Shown here piece by piece: positions 17,184 through 25,601 of a stretch of DNA of 64,000 nt. The stretch spans positions 5,678,501 to 5,742,500 of the forward strand of contig JADJPE010000005.1 in NCBI GenBank assembly GCA_016713425.1, given 5' to 3'. Origin of the DNA: Deltaproteobacteria bacterium (GTDB taxonomy: Bacteria; Myxococcota; Kuafuiibacteriia; Kuafuiibacteriales; Kuafuiibacteriaceae). Both the position numbers and the translations under genes were made by a program. Every line of letters begins with the position of its first letter. Position 1 is the first letter of the stretch. The notes beneath the pieces are model-generated. The model was given only the letters and a program-made list of their open reading frames with translations, was not told the DNA's origin and searched no databases.

Positions 17184-18446
17184 CTATCCTCGTCGCCAAA
17201 GCGCCTCGGTCTGAAGCTCCGCCATGAATTCCTCACGCGTGAGAAGGCCCTTGCGCGCCAGGATCCGCATCAGGGCCCAGAACTTCTGCTCGAGTTCGAC
17301 GATCGAGTCGGCGCTCAGCGTCGCACCCGTCGTTGACATGAGGGCTCCAGCTGTCTCGAAAGCGCCGCTCACCAAGGCAGCCGGTGCCAGAAGGTCCGCC
17401 GAATCGAAGGGCCTCTGCCCAGCCGGGCCAGGGGCGTCGTCCACCGAATCCGTCAACAGCAGCGGCGGCGCACTTGCGGCCCCCGGAAGCGGCGGCGGCG
17501 GCGCAAGCGGCGCACCCCGCACCGCCCCCGGCAGTGGCGGCGGCCCGGCGAGTCCACCTTGCGCCAGGGGGGGCCGAGGCGCACCGACGGGGATCGAGGA
17601 CGTCGCCTGCGCCGCACGGGAGGCCTGCATTCCGGGCTTGAGCGCGGAGGCCCATGCCGGAGGCGCTGCCGGCGCTGGGCGCGCCGCTGGCGCGGGTGCT
17701 GCGGGTGGGGCGAGTGCCGCAGGTGCTGCCGGTGCCGCGGGTGCTGCCGGCGCCGCGGGTGCTGCCGGTGCTGCGGGTGCTGCCGGTGCTGCGGGTGCTG
17801 CGGGTGCTGGGGATTGGGGCGCGGCACTCGAGCCTCCGGCTTCCTTGTCTCCTTCACCCCGATAGAACGGTGACACGAGATTGCCGGTCGTCGTGTCGAT
17901 GACCTCTTCGCCGCCGCCGCGGCGCACAATCGTCATCTCGCCGCTTCCGTAGTCAGACGGCAATCGTACGGGCATCGACGTCTTGAAATCGGGGCCCCAT
18001 TTCGCCTGCCCGCCGTAATGCTTTCGGATCGCGGCATCGATGTCGCTCGGCCGCGCAAGCCGGGGCTCGATCGTCGCGTTCGTCACGAAGCTCAGCTCGT
18101 CGATCACGCGCACGTTGAGCGGATCGGACATCGCGACGCTCAGAATTCTTCGATTCCGTTCTCCATACTGGAGGGCGTACGCAAAGAGCTCATGGTCGGC
18201 CGCATAGGTCCCCTTCACGAGGGCCGCGGCCTCCGGACTGGCCTCGACTTTCGTCAAGTCGACGATCGGAATCTGCAGGATGCTGCTCAGGCAGGAGACA
18301 AGCTGCGTCTCGCTCAAGTGTCCGAGGTTCACGAGCGCGGCGCCTAGACGCATGCCTCGCCGTCGTTGGAGGGCCAGCGCGTCCCGGAGCTGCCCGGGGG
18401 TGATCGCCCCCTGCTCGACCAGGACTTCGCCGAATTTCTTCCTCAT
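17184..18446 (-). CDS. GspE N-terminal (T2SSE_N/MshEN-like) domain protein without ATPase
   Basis: About 420 residues from the ATG at 18446, which follows a GGTGGGGGG Shine-Dalgarno. Residues 1-150 match the GspE/PilB N-terminal domain (KKFGEVLVEQGAITPGQLRDAL, then LGAALVNLGHLSETQLVSCL). That domain binds partner proteins or c-di-GMP in related ATPases. No Walker motifs follow, so this is not a secretion ATPase. Residues about 200-260 are a long Ala-Ala-Pro repeat, and the C-terminal 50 residues end in a helical block (FWALMRILARKGLLTREEFMAEL). Myxobacteria have many such stand-alone GspE_N proteins. It is convergent with the parvulin gene and divergent from gltX. Confidence 0.8.
   Translation of the reverse strand: MRKKFGEVLVEQGAITPGQLRDALALQRRRGMRLGAALVNLGHLSETQLVSCLSSILQIPIVDLTKVEASPEAAALVKGTYAADHELFAYALQYGERNRRILSVAMSDPLNVRVIDELSFVTNATIEPRLARPSDIDAAIRKHYGGQAKWGPDFKTSMPVRLPSDYGSGEMTIVRRGGGEEVIDTTTGNLVSPFYRGEGDKEAGGSSAAPQSPAPAAPAAPAAPAAPAAPAAPAAPAAPAAPAALAPPAAPAPAARPAPAAPPAWASALKPGMQASRAAQATSSIPVGAPRPPLAQGGLAGPPPLPGAVRGAPLAPPPPLPGAASAPPLLLTDSVDDAPGPAGQRPFDSADLLAPAALVSGAFETAGALMSTTGATLSADSIVELEQKFWALMRILARKGLLTREEFMAELQTEALWRRG
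17715..17810. repeat. 9-bp tandem repeat encoding Ala-Ala-Pro
   Basis: About ten imperfect 9-bp units (GCTGCCGGT or GCTGCGGGT on the + strand) encode a Pro-Ala-Ala run in the GspE_N protein. It is extremely GC-rich and likely prone to slippage; length variation would stay in frame. Confidence 0.85.
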
Positions 18447-18539
18447 TGCCCCCCACCTTACCCACACTGAGGAGATTTTCCAAAAGCCGGACGGTTTGTT
18501 GGGATTCGCGTCCGTCCCCTATGCTAATCGGGCGTCATC

Positions 18540-20318
18540 ATGGAGAACGTCCGGGTTCGCATCGGCCCCAGCCCAACCGGGGAGCCTCACGTTGGCACCG
18601 CGTGGATTACACTCTTCAACCTCGGGTTCGCTCGAAGCCACGGGGGCAAGCTCGTGCTCCGGATCGAAGACACCGACCAAGAGCGGAGCCGGCCGGAGTG
18701 GGAACAGGAGATCATGGCCGGCCTTCGATGGCTCGGTCTCTCCTGGGACGAAGGTCCCGACGTGGGTGGACCTCATGGCCCATACCGGCAAAGTGAGCGG
18801 CGCGAGATCCATCGCGCCCACGCGGAGCAGCTCGTCCGCGACGGGCAAGCGTACCGGTGTTTCTGTACGAAGGAGCGCCTCGACGCGCTGCGCGAAACGC
18901 AGCGCGCAAACAAGGACCGCCTTGGCTACGACGGCCACTGTCGAGACCTCGACCCGGCTGAGATCGATGCGCGCCTGACCCGCCAGGAACCGTTCACGAT
19001 CCGGATGAAAATGCCGAAGACGGGCGACACGGTCATCCACGATCGTCTCCGCGGCGACGTCACGTTCTCCAATGAAAACGTCGACGACCAGGTTCTACTC
19101 AAGTCCGACGGATTTCCGACCTATCACCTCGCCAATGTGGTCGACGACCATCTGATGGAGATCACACATGTCATCCGTGCCGAGGAGTGGATCAGCTCCA
19201 CGCCCAAGCATGTGATCCTCTATCAAATGTTCGGCTGGACCCCGCCCGTGTTCGTTCACCTCCCGCTTCTTCGGAACAAGGACACTTCCAAGATATCGAA
19301 ACGCAAGAACCCGGTCTCGATCATGGACTACAAGCAGCGAGGCTTTCTCCCGGAGGCGGTCGTCAACTTCTTGGGCCTTTTGGGGTGGAGCATGCCGGAT
19401 GGTCGCGAGATCTTCACCCTCGATGAGTTTCTTGCGGCGTTCTCGCTCGACCGCGTTTCGCTCACCGGCCCCATCTTCGACCTCGAGAAGCTCACCTGGC
19501 TGAACGGCAAGTACTTCCGCGAACGTCTCACGAACGACGACGTGGCGCGCCTCGTGACCGAGCAAGTCTTCAACCCGGCCTACATAAAGAAGATCATGCC
19601 CTTGGTACGCGAGCGCATCGACGTCGGCGAGCAGTTCATCGAAGCTACAGACTACTTCTTCAAGGGAGACGTAGACCTCGACCTCAACGTCTTGAACCTC
19701 AAGAACAAGGGCGCCAAGGATGTGCGCGTCGTTCTTGAGGCCTACACCGAAACGGTCGAAGCGCTCGTCGACTTCTCGCCCGACGCCCTGGAAACCGCCG
19801 CGCGCGCTGCGGCCGAGAATCATGGTTGGACCACCGGTGAATTCTTCATGGTCTTGCGATGGGCCACGACGGGACGTCTGGCGAGTCCCCCTCTGTTCGA
19901 GACCATGAGCGTCCTCGGACGCGCCCTCGTTCGCAGACGCCTTAGGCGCGCCATGGCAGCCTTCAAACAAGGTCCGGACTCGCGGCGCGATCGCCCTCGT
20001 GCCGAAACCAAAGCCACCGTCGAGACGGCCCTGAAGGCCATGGCCACCACGGCCACCGCGGGCGCCCCAGCAAAGAACGCGACCACAGCCCCAGACGCGG
20101 GGGCGGACGCGGATGCGGAAGCGGAAGCGGAGGCGAAAGTGAAAGCAAAGCTCGCGGCCAAGGCGGCGCGGCGCGCCTTGGTCGAAGCGTTGCGTGCCAC
20201 GCGCGCGATCCCCGAAGCCGCGGCGCGCCTCGAGATCCCGGTCGAGGAGGTCGAGCAGCGCATCCATGACTTCCGCGTGCGTCCGATCGAGTGGCAGGCG
20301 CCGGAGCCCCGGGGATGA
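18540..20318 (+). CDS. gltX: glutamyl-tRNA synthetase with C-terminal extension
   Basis: 592 residues; ordinary bacterial GluRS is about 470-490. The catalytic core has the HIGH-type motif SPTGEPHVGT (11-20), the KMSKS-type KISKR (251-255) and a CFC...HC zinc-like cysteine set (108-134). The anticodon-binding region ends near residue 480 (SVLGRALVRRRLRRAMAAF). Residues 487-592 are extra: an Ala-rich linker with an Asp/Glu/Ala repeat (520-535), then a helical segment ALVEALRATRAIPEAAARLE (546-565) that resembles a Fis-type helix-turn-helix. GlnRS is also present, so this enzyme probably charges only tRNA-Glu. The stop overlaps the hutI start (ATGA). Confidence 0.95.
   Translation: MENVRVRIGPSPTGEPHVGTAWITLFNLGFARSHGGKLVLRIEDTDQERSRPEWEQEIMAGLRWLGLSWDEGPDVGGPHGPYRQSERREIHRAHAEQLVRDGQAYRCFCTKERLDALRETQRANKDRLGYDGHCRDLDPAEIDARLTRQEPFTIRMKMPKTGDTVIHDRLRGDVTFSNENVDDQVLLKSDGFPTYHLANVVDDHLMEITHVIRAEEWISSTPKHVILYQMFGWTPPVFVHLPLLRNKDTSKISKRKNPVSIMDYKQRGFLPEAVVNFLGLLGWSMPDGREIFTLDEFLAAFSLDRVSLTGPIFDLEKLTWLNGKYFRERLTNDDVARLVTEQVFNPAYIKKIMPLVRERIDVGEQFIEATDYFFKGDVDLDLNVLNLKNKGAKDVRVVLEAYTETVEALVDFSPDALETAARAAAENHGWTTGEFFMVLRWATTGRLASPPLFETMSVLGRALVRRRLRRAMAAFKQGPDSRRDRPRAETKATVETALKAMATTATAGAPAKNATTAPDAGADADAEAEAEAKVKAKLAAKAARRALVEALRATRAIPEAAARLEIPVEEVEQRIHDFRVRPIEWQAPEPRG
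20103..20138 (+). repeat. hexanucleotide repeat (GCGGAN, about 6 units) in the gltX tail
   Basis: Six consecutive 6-bp units of the type GCGGAC/GCGGAT/GCGGAA encode alternating Ala with Asp or Glu, in the linker between the GluRS core and its C-terminal helical segment. Confidence 0.75.
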
Positions 20319-21529
20319 CCATCCAGGCCCCCAAGACCAACCTCTTCGTCCGGAACGCCTCCGAGCTGTGCGTGCCCGACCCCGTCGGGCCAGGGGTCGA
20401 GCGCCATGCGGGCTGGGGGCTTTACATCGAAGGCGGCCGCGTTCGCTGGGTCGGTCCTGAAAGGGACGCGCCACAGGAGGCTCACCAAGCTCCCGTCTAT
20501 GATGCTGAGCAACGCGCGGTTCTCCCCGCCCTAATCGACAGCCACACCCATCTCATCTACGGCGGGGACCGCACCGAGGACTTTGCTCGGCGCGCCGGCG
20601 GACAAACCTACACCGAGATCGCCGCCCAAGGCGGCGGCATTCAGACAACCGTTCGAGCGACACGAGCCGCTGCGCCCGTCGACCTCGCCTCGCGTGCCCG
20701 GAAGGCCCTGGCGCGACGGGCAGAGCTCGGTATCGCCACCACCGAGATCAAATCCGGGTACGGCCTCGAAACGGGCGCCGAGATCAAGATCCTTGAGATC
20801 ATCGCTGAGCTCATGCGTGAGGGGTACGACGTCGAGGCGACCTTCCTGGGCGCGCACACGATACCCGTCGATGTCGAGCGCTCTCGGTACATCCAAGTCC
20901 TGGTCGAGGAGATGCTGCCCCGCGTGGCCGAAGCCAAACTCGCCCGGTTCTGCGACGTCTTCGTCGAGACCGGCGCCTTCACGATCCCCGAGGCGCGCAC
21001 CATCTTCGCGCATGCGCGCGCCCACGGACTCATCCCGCGCGCCCACGTGGACCAGCTTTCGGCCGGGGGCGGCGCCGAACTGTCCGCTGAGGTCGGCGCA
21101 GCCTCGGCCGACCATCTCGAGTATGTCTCCGCCGCCGGGATCAAGGCCATGGCCACGCATAACGTCGTCGCCACCCTCCTCCCGGGCGCTCTCTTCTACT
21201 TGGGTGACACGTGTCCAGGTCTCGGGCGCCGACTGATCGACGGAGGCGTCGAAGTTGCGGTGGCGACCGACGCGAACCCCGGCTCATCGCCCACCCACAA
21301 CCTGCCTCTCATGGCGACCCTCGCCGTCACCCACTTCGGCCTGAGGGTCGAGGAGGCTTTGCGTGCGATCACCCTAGGCGCCGCACACGGGCTACGACGC
21401 ACAGATATCGGTGGTTTCTCACCCGGTCAAAGAGGCCGGTTCATCGTCATCGATGATCGAGACGCCCGTGCATTGGTGGCTTCGTACGGCGAGCCGATCG
21501 TCCTCGCGCTGGTCGATTCCAGTCGATGA
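20315..21529 (+). CDS. hutI: imidazolonepropionase
   Basis: About 404 residues from the ATG at 20315, overlapping the gltX stop as ATGA. HutI hydrolyses 4-imidazolone-5-propionate to N-formimino-L-glutamate in histidine degradation. The amidohydrolase zinc site is visible: DSHTHLIYGGDR, the later FLGAHT and AHVDQ, and the Asp in ATDANPGSS. The N-terminal beta segment and the closing PGQRGRFIVID are also typical. No other hut genes (hutH, hutU, hutG) lie in the window, so the pathway genes must be elsewhere. Coupling with a tRNA synthetase gene is unusual and may only reflect shared transcription. Confidence 0.93.
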   Translation: MTIQAPKTNLFVRNASELCVPDPVGPGVERHAGWGLYIEGGRVRWVGPERDAPQEAHQAPVYDAEQRAVLPALIDSHTHLIYGGDRTEDFARRAGGQTYTEIAAQGGGIQTTVRATRAAAPVDLASRARKALARRAELGIATTEIKSGYGLETGAEIKILEIIAELMREGYDVEATFLGAHTIPVDVERSRYIQVLVEEMLPRVAEAKLARFCDVFVETGAFTIPEARTIFAHARAHGLIPRAHVDQLSAGGGAELSAEVGAASADHLEYVSAAGIKAMATHNVVATLLPGALFYLGDTCPGLGRRLIDGGVEVAVATDANPGSSPTHNLPLMATLAVTHFGLRVEEALRAITLGAAHGLRRTDIGGFSPGQRGRFIVIDDRDARALVASYGEPIVLALVDSSR

Positions 21530-21626
21530 GTCGATGAGTCGGTACCGCGACCGTCAGAACCTCGCGCCTGGCGCCCGGCGCCCGGCTTAGCCCAAGTGCC
21601 CTGCCCCTATGAGCGAGCGGACAGAA

Positions 21627-22145
21627 CTAGCCAAGACCACGGGCGCGCTTGAGTTGCCCCACGATGCGCTCGTACTCGATGTCCCACTCCGCCGAGCCTT
21701 CACGAAGGTTGCGAAGACGTCCCCGCGCCTCACGATCGAGCTCTTCGTCGATCCCGAGATACTTGTGCAGATTCTGCGCAAGCTTTCGCCGCATCTCGTG
21801 GTCCTCGGCGAAGACCTCTTCGATGTTCCGTGAATGCATCAGCGCCTCGAGCATCTGGTTGATGACGTACTCGACGCCCTCCTCACCCGTCTTGTGATTG
21901 CGAGCCTCGGAGAGCCCCTTCTTCACTTGACTGAATCGCTCGGCGGAGAGACCTCGACGCGTCAACGCATCCTTGGTCTCCTGATTCAGGCGGTCCTCGG
22001 CGTTGCAATACTCGACAAGTATCGCGGCAACGTCGAGCTCGGCTTCCTCCTGCTTCTGGTCATCGACCTCGATGTCACCGTCCGCCCGAAGGGTGGCGAT
22101 GATCTCCTTAGAAATCTTCGGGATGATCTTTCGATAAAGCCTCAT
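21627..22145 (-). CDS. DUF507 family protein
   Basis: 172 residues. The start MRLYRKIIPKISKEIIATL and the following GDIEVDD are typical of the uncharacterised DUF507 family, here in a two-repeat length (DUF507 proteins are often about 90 or about 180 residues). The protein is mostly charged helices with no signal peptide or membrane segment. The ATG at 22145 is the expected family start. No function is established for the family. It is convergent with hutI and lies downstream of uvrC on the same strand with a 110-base gap that holds a tandem repeat. Confidence 0.85.
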   Translation of the reverse strand: MRLYRKIIPKISKEIIATLRADGDIEVDDQKQEEAELDVAAILVEYCNAEDRLNQETKDALTRRGLSAERFSQVKKGLSEARNHKTGEEGVEYVINQMLEALMHSRNIEEVFAEDHEMRRKLAQNLHKYLGIDEELDREARGRLRNLREGSAEWDIEYERIVGQLKRARGLG

Positions 22146-22160
22146 GAGTCCTATGCACTT

Positions 22161-22200
22161 CCCGCGACGAAGTTTCCGTTCCCGCGACGAAGTCTCCGGT
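22161..22200. repeat. 20-bp direct repeat upstream of the DUF507 gene
   Basis: Two adjacent 20-bp copies (CCCGCGACGAAGTTTCCGTT and a copy with 2 mismatches) lie 16 bases before the DUF507 start on the opposite strand, between it and the end of uvrC. Position and copy number suit a regulatory site, but a simple duplication is equally possible. Confidence 0.55.
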
Positions 22201-22255
22201 ATGCGTAACCCTGCGCCAAGTCAAGACGATCCACCAGTTTTTCGTCAACCCGGTC

Positions 22256-24289
22256 TCATGCGTCCCCATCGGGTGCGTTCGCGTCCTGGGTATGCCCCGC
22301 TTCATCGCCAGCCGGCCTATCGATCGCACCCCCTGAAGACGCGAGATCATCACTGGGATCCGGATGGAGCCACCGAAAGAACGCTTCGGCCGCAGCGCGA
22401 CCAAGACCGGGCACCTCAGCCAGCTCTGCCCGAGTGGCCGCCTCGATCCGCTTCAGGCTCCCGAGCGTTGAGAGGAGCGCCTTGCGGCGACGCGGCCCGA
22501 TCCCGGGTGCGTCCTGAAGCCTCGACCGCAGCCCCTTCGAACCGCGGCGATCACGATGAAAGCTGATCGCGAACCGATGCGCCTCATCTCGAAGCCGCGT
22601 CAAAACGTGGAGCTCGGCCGATGCCCGCGCGAGTACGACCGGGTCTTCTTCGTCCACGAGGAAGACGCGTTCCGAGGATCGGACCGTCGCGTCGTCGGCG
22701 TCGCTGCCGACCACTCGACTCTTCGCGAGTGAGACAAGGTCGACGCCCTTGATCCCGTAGTCTCGGAACACGGCCTTCGCCACATTGAGCTGACCGCGCC
22801 CACCGTCGATCACCATCAAGTCGGGAAGGTCGTCGGCCTCGATCCCGCGGCGAACACGACGCGACAAGACCTCGTAGAGGGAAGCGAAGTCATCCTGCCC
22901 GTGGATGGTCTTCACACGATATCGACGGTAGGCAGCCTTCTTCGGGGCACCGTGCTCAAAGACGACCCTCGACCCCACGATCTCGGCCCCTTGAAAGTTC
23001 GAAATATCATAGCACTCGATCCGCACGGGGATGCGAGTGAGCCGCAGCCGCTCTTTGAGCCCAACCAAAGCGCGTCCCGTGTTCCCGAGTTTCCTCTCCT
23101 GCTCGCGAAACCCGTGCGCCGCGTTTTCGGCCGCCAACGCCAAGAGCGCCCGCCGATCGCCTCGTTTCGGATGCAGCACGCGGACCTTCCGCCCGCGCTG
23201 CTCCCCGAGAATCTCCGCCAGCGCGTCCGCGGATCGTAGAGCAACCGGCGTCAGGATCTCCTCCGGCGGCGCTTCGGTCGCGGCGTATCGCTGGAGCAAG
23301 AAGGACTCGAGCACTTCGTCGTCCTCTCCTTCGGTCGGCTCGCGGAAGAGCTGCGTCGTGACATTCTCGACGCGACCCCGACGCACCTCCAGCACCGCAA
23401 TCGCCAACATGTCACGCTCTCGGTACAAGCCGAAGACGTCCTGATTCGAGAGCGTCGAGAACACGACCTGCTGCCGCTCTAGCGTACGTTCGACGGCGTC
23501 ACGCTGATCGCGATAGTGCGCAGCGACCTCGTACTCTTGCCGCTCCGACGCTTCCCACATGCGTCCCTCTAGCTTTTTTGCGAGGGCTCTGCCGTTTCCG
23601 TCGAGAAACATGAGCACATCCTCGACGCTCTCGCGATAGCGGACGCGATCGATATCCAGGACGCAGGGCGCGGGACACCGGCCAATCTGGTACTCAAGAC
23701 AAGGCCGAGTTCGGTGATACAACACCGCGTCGCGACAAGTCCGGAGGCGGAAATGTCGATTGACGACGCGTAACGTTCGTCGCGCCGCCGAGGCCGAGTG
23801 GAACGGCCCGAAGTAGCGCGCCCCGTCGTCGCCCATCTGGCGCACGACCTCCACCCACGGATATTCGTGGGTCGGATCGACGCGAAGACAGAGGTACTGC
23901 TTATCGTCCCGCCATATGACGTTGAATCGCGGCGAGTGCCGGCGGATCATCTCGCGTTCCACGAGAAGCGCTTCCTTCTCGGATCGCGTGATCACCGTCT
24001 CGATGTCGCCCAGGAGGGAAGCCAGCCGGCGAATGAACTCGCGGCCATCCGACGATCGCGCCTGAAAATAGGAGCGAACGCGGTTTCGGAGATTTTTGGC
24101 CTTCCCAACGTAGACGACGACACCGTCCTGATCCTTGAGCAAATAGACGCCGGGAGTCGCAGGAAGAAGGGAGGCACGCTCAAGCCAAGCTTCGCGCACA
24201 AGGGGTCGGGATTGGCCCGCGTCAGCCCTGGGCTCGACCTCGACCTCCGCTGGGCCCATCGGGCGCGGCCCTTTTGGCGCGGTCGACAC
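22256..24289 (-). CDS. uvrC: excinuclease ABC subunit C
   Basis: About 677 residues. UvrC makes both incisions around a lesion in nucleotide excision repair. It has the GIY-YIG nuclease (GVYLLKDQDGVVVYVGKAKN), and a cysteine cluster (TCRD, RPCLEYQIGRCPAPC) that in other UvrC proteins binds [4Fe-4S]. A UVR motif follows near residue 240, then the RNase H-like second nuclease (IECYDISNFQG, VIDGGRGQL), and tandem HhH motifs (DAPGIGPRRRKALL, VPGLGRAAAEAF). The C-terminal 30 residues are an acidic tail. The start is uncertain: GTG at 24289 or ATG at 24259 give similar proteins. uvrB lies about 3 kb further on the same strand. Confidence 0.95.
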   Translation of the reverse strand: MSTAPKGPRPMGPAEVEVEPRADAGQSRPLVREAWLERASLLPATPGVYLLKDQDGVVVYVGKAKNLRNRVRSYFQARSSDGREFIRRLASLLGDIETVITRSEKEALLVEREMIRRHSPRFNVIWRDDKQYLCLRVDPTHEYPWVEVVRQMGDDGARYFGPFHSASAARRTLRVVNRHFRLRTCRDAVLYHRTRPCLEYQIGRCPAPCVLDIDRVRYRESVEDVLMFLDGNGRALAKKLEGRMWEASERQEYEVAAHYRDQRDAVERTLERQQVVFSTLSNQDVFGLYRERDMLAIAVLEVRRGRVENVTTQLFREPTEGEDDEVLESFLLQRYAATEAPPEEILTPVALRSADALAEILGEQRGRKVRVLHPKRGDRRALLALAAENAAHGFREQERKLGNTGRALVGLKERLRLTRIPVRIECYDISNFQGAEIVGSRVVFEHGAPKKAAYRRYRVKTIHGQDDFASLYEVLSRRVRRGIEADDLPDLMVIDGGRGQLNVAKAVFRDYGIKGVDLVSLAKSRVVGSDADDATVRSSERVFLVDEEDPVVLARASAELHVLTRLRDEAHRFAISFHRDRRGSKGLRSRLQDAPGIGPRRRKALLSTLGSLKRIEAATRAELAEVPGLGRAAAEAFFRWLHPDPSDDLASSGGAIDRPAGDEAGHTQDANAPDGDA

Positions 24290-24383
24290 TTATCCATTCT
24301 CGCTTGCCGAGAGCGGCGGGCTCAAGCGTATTTGGAGATGGGGAGGGCTCGCTGAGGCTGCCGCCCCGATGTAAGCTCGCCCC

Positions 24384-25568
24384 GTGTGGAACCGCGGGGC
24401 CATTCTCGGCGTCGTCTTCCTCGGGATTCTCGCCGGCTGCCCCCCAACGTCCAACGAGTTGGCGGGCGATCCGACGCGCGCCCACGACGATCCGACCACC
24501 CAAAGCGTGGCCAACCATTCCGGCATTTCCCCGGCCGATGCGGGTGCGGAGCTGCGGAACGCATGCGCGACACGGCTGGCCGCCCTCGAATCGGAGAACA
24601 GGGTCACCGTGGCGAGCCTTTCCCAGATGAGTCGTCTCGCCCCCTTCGTCTCAACCTTCGGCGTCTTTGTATCGAACCACCAAGTAAGGCTCACCGACGC
24701 CACCGTGCACTCGATCCCGGAAGGCGATGCCCGCCGGACCCGGGCCAGCCTAGCACGGCACATGCGAACCCACGGGCGATCGCACAACGAGATCGCCCTC
24801 GAAGTGTCGTCTCTTGGCCTCGTCGCGTTCGATCTTCTGCCGCTCGAGATCGGCGCAAGCCTTTGGACCCTTACGAGCACAGCCCTCGGTACCTTCGCCG
24901 TAACACCCGCGACGCGTGTCGAATCAATCCAGATCACCGAGACGTCGGTCACCCTCGGCCTCGACCCCAACGCCCCCGCCACCGCCACCGCCCCCGCCAC
25001 GCTAAGACCCACGGTAACCCCTCGGGGGACGCGATACCTCTTCTTCTCGATGGTTCCTCTTCCGCCCCAAACCTGGCGTCAAGTCGCCGACGACGACAGC
25101 GACCGGCGCGCGGCGAACGCAGCCTTCGATGCGTTCCTCGCGTCCCCCGAAGGCCGCACGCAATATGCCGACGTACCGCGCGACGCACCGCTGGATCTTG
25201 CGCTTACCCGCTACGTCCATGCGCGCGGCGAGTCACTCCTTGCGCAGCTCAACTTGGGCGACGCCGAACCCAGCATGGGCGAGGGGACCGCCGGGCACGG
25301 CACAGCCTCCGCCAACGGCGAAGCCTCCTGGCTCACGATCGCGTTCCGCCGCCGGTCATCGCGTCCCGAAGACCAACCGGCCGAATGGCGAGAAGCCGGC
25401 ATGTTCGAGGATTCCTGCTTCGTCGATGTGCTGGGAGACATCGACGGGGACGGGGCCCCCGAACTTCTCTGCATCTCTGACACCAACGACAAAGACGCCG
25501 ACGCCAGCGTCGTCCGTATCTTTCCGACCGTCGACACGCTCTTCACGACTGACCTGAGCCAGCCTTGA
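24384..25568 (+). CDS. hypothetical lipoprotein
   Basis: 394 residues beginning with a GTG (VWNRGAILGVVFLGILAGC); the leader ends in a clear lipobox with Cys at about residue 19. The mature protein is Thr- and Ala-rich. A helical segment with VTVASLSQMSRL precedes a stretch typical of exported proteins, and a run of Ala-Thr/Pro (NAPATATAPATLRP) sits near the middle. The C-terminal part has an Asp-rich GDIDGDGAPEL motif like a calcium-binding FG-GAP or dockerin-like loop. I do not recognise a family. It diverges from uvrC, so its promoter lies in the 94-base gap. Confidence 0.7.
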   Translation: MWNRGAILGVVFLGILAGCPPTSNELAGDPTRAHDDPTTQSVANHSGISPADAGAELRNACATRLAALESENRVTVASLSQMSRLAPFVSTFGVFVSNHQVRLTDATVHSIPEGDARRTRASLARHMRTHGRSHNEIALEVSSLGLVAFDLLPLEIGASLWTLTSTALGTFAVTPATRVESIQITETSVTLGLDPNAPATATAPATLRPTVTPRGTRYLFFSMVPLPPQTWRQVADDDSDRRAANAAFDAFLASPEGRTQYADVPRDAPLDLALTRYVHARGESLLAQLNLGDAEPSMGEGTAGHGTASANGEASWLTIAFRRRSSRPEDQPAEWREAGMFEDSCFVDVLGDIDGDGAPELLCISDTNDKDADASVVRIFPTVDTLFTTDLSQP

Positions 25569-25601
25569 GTCGGGCGTTCACGCCGGCCCCGGCTCATCCG
25601 G

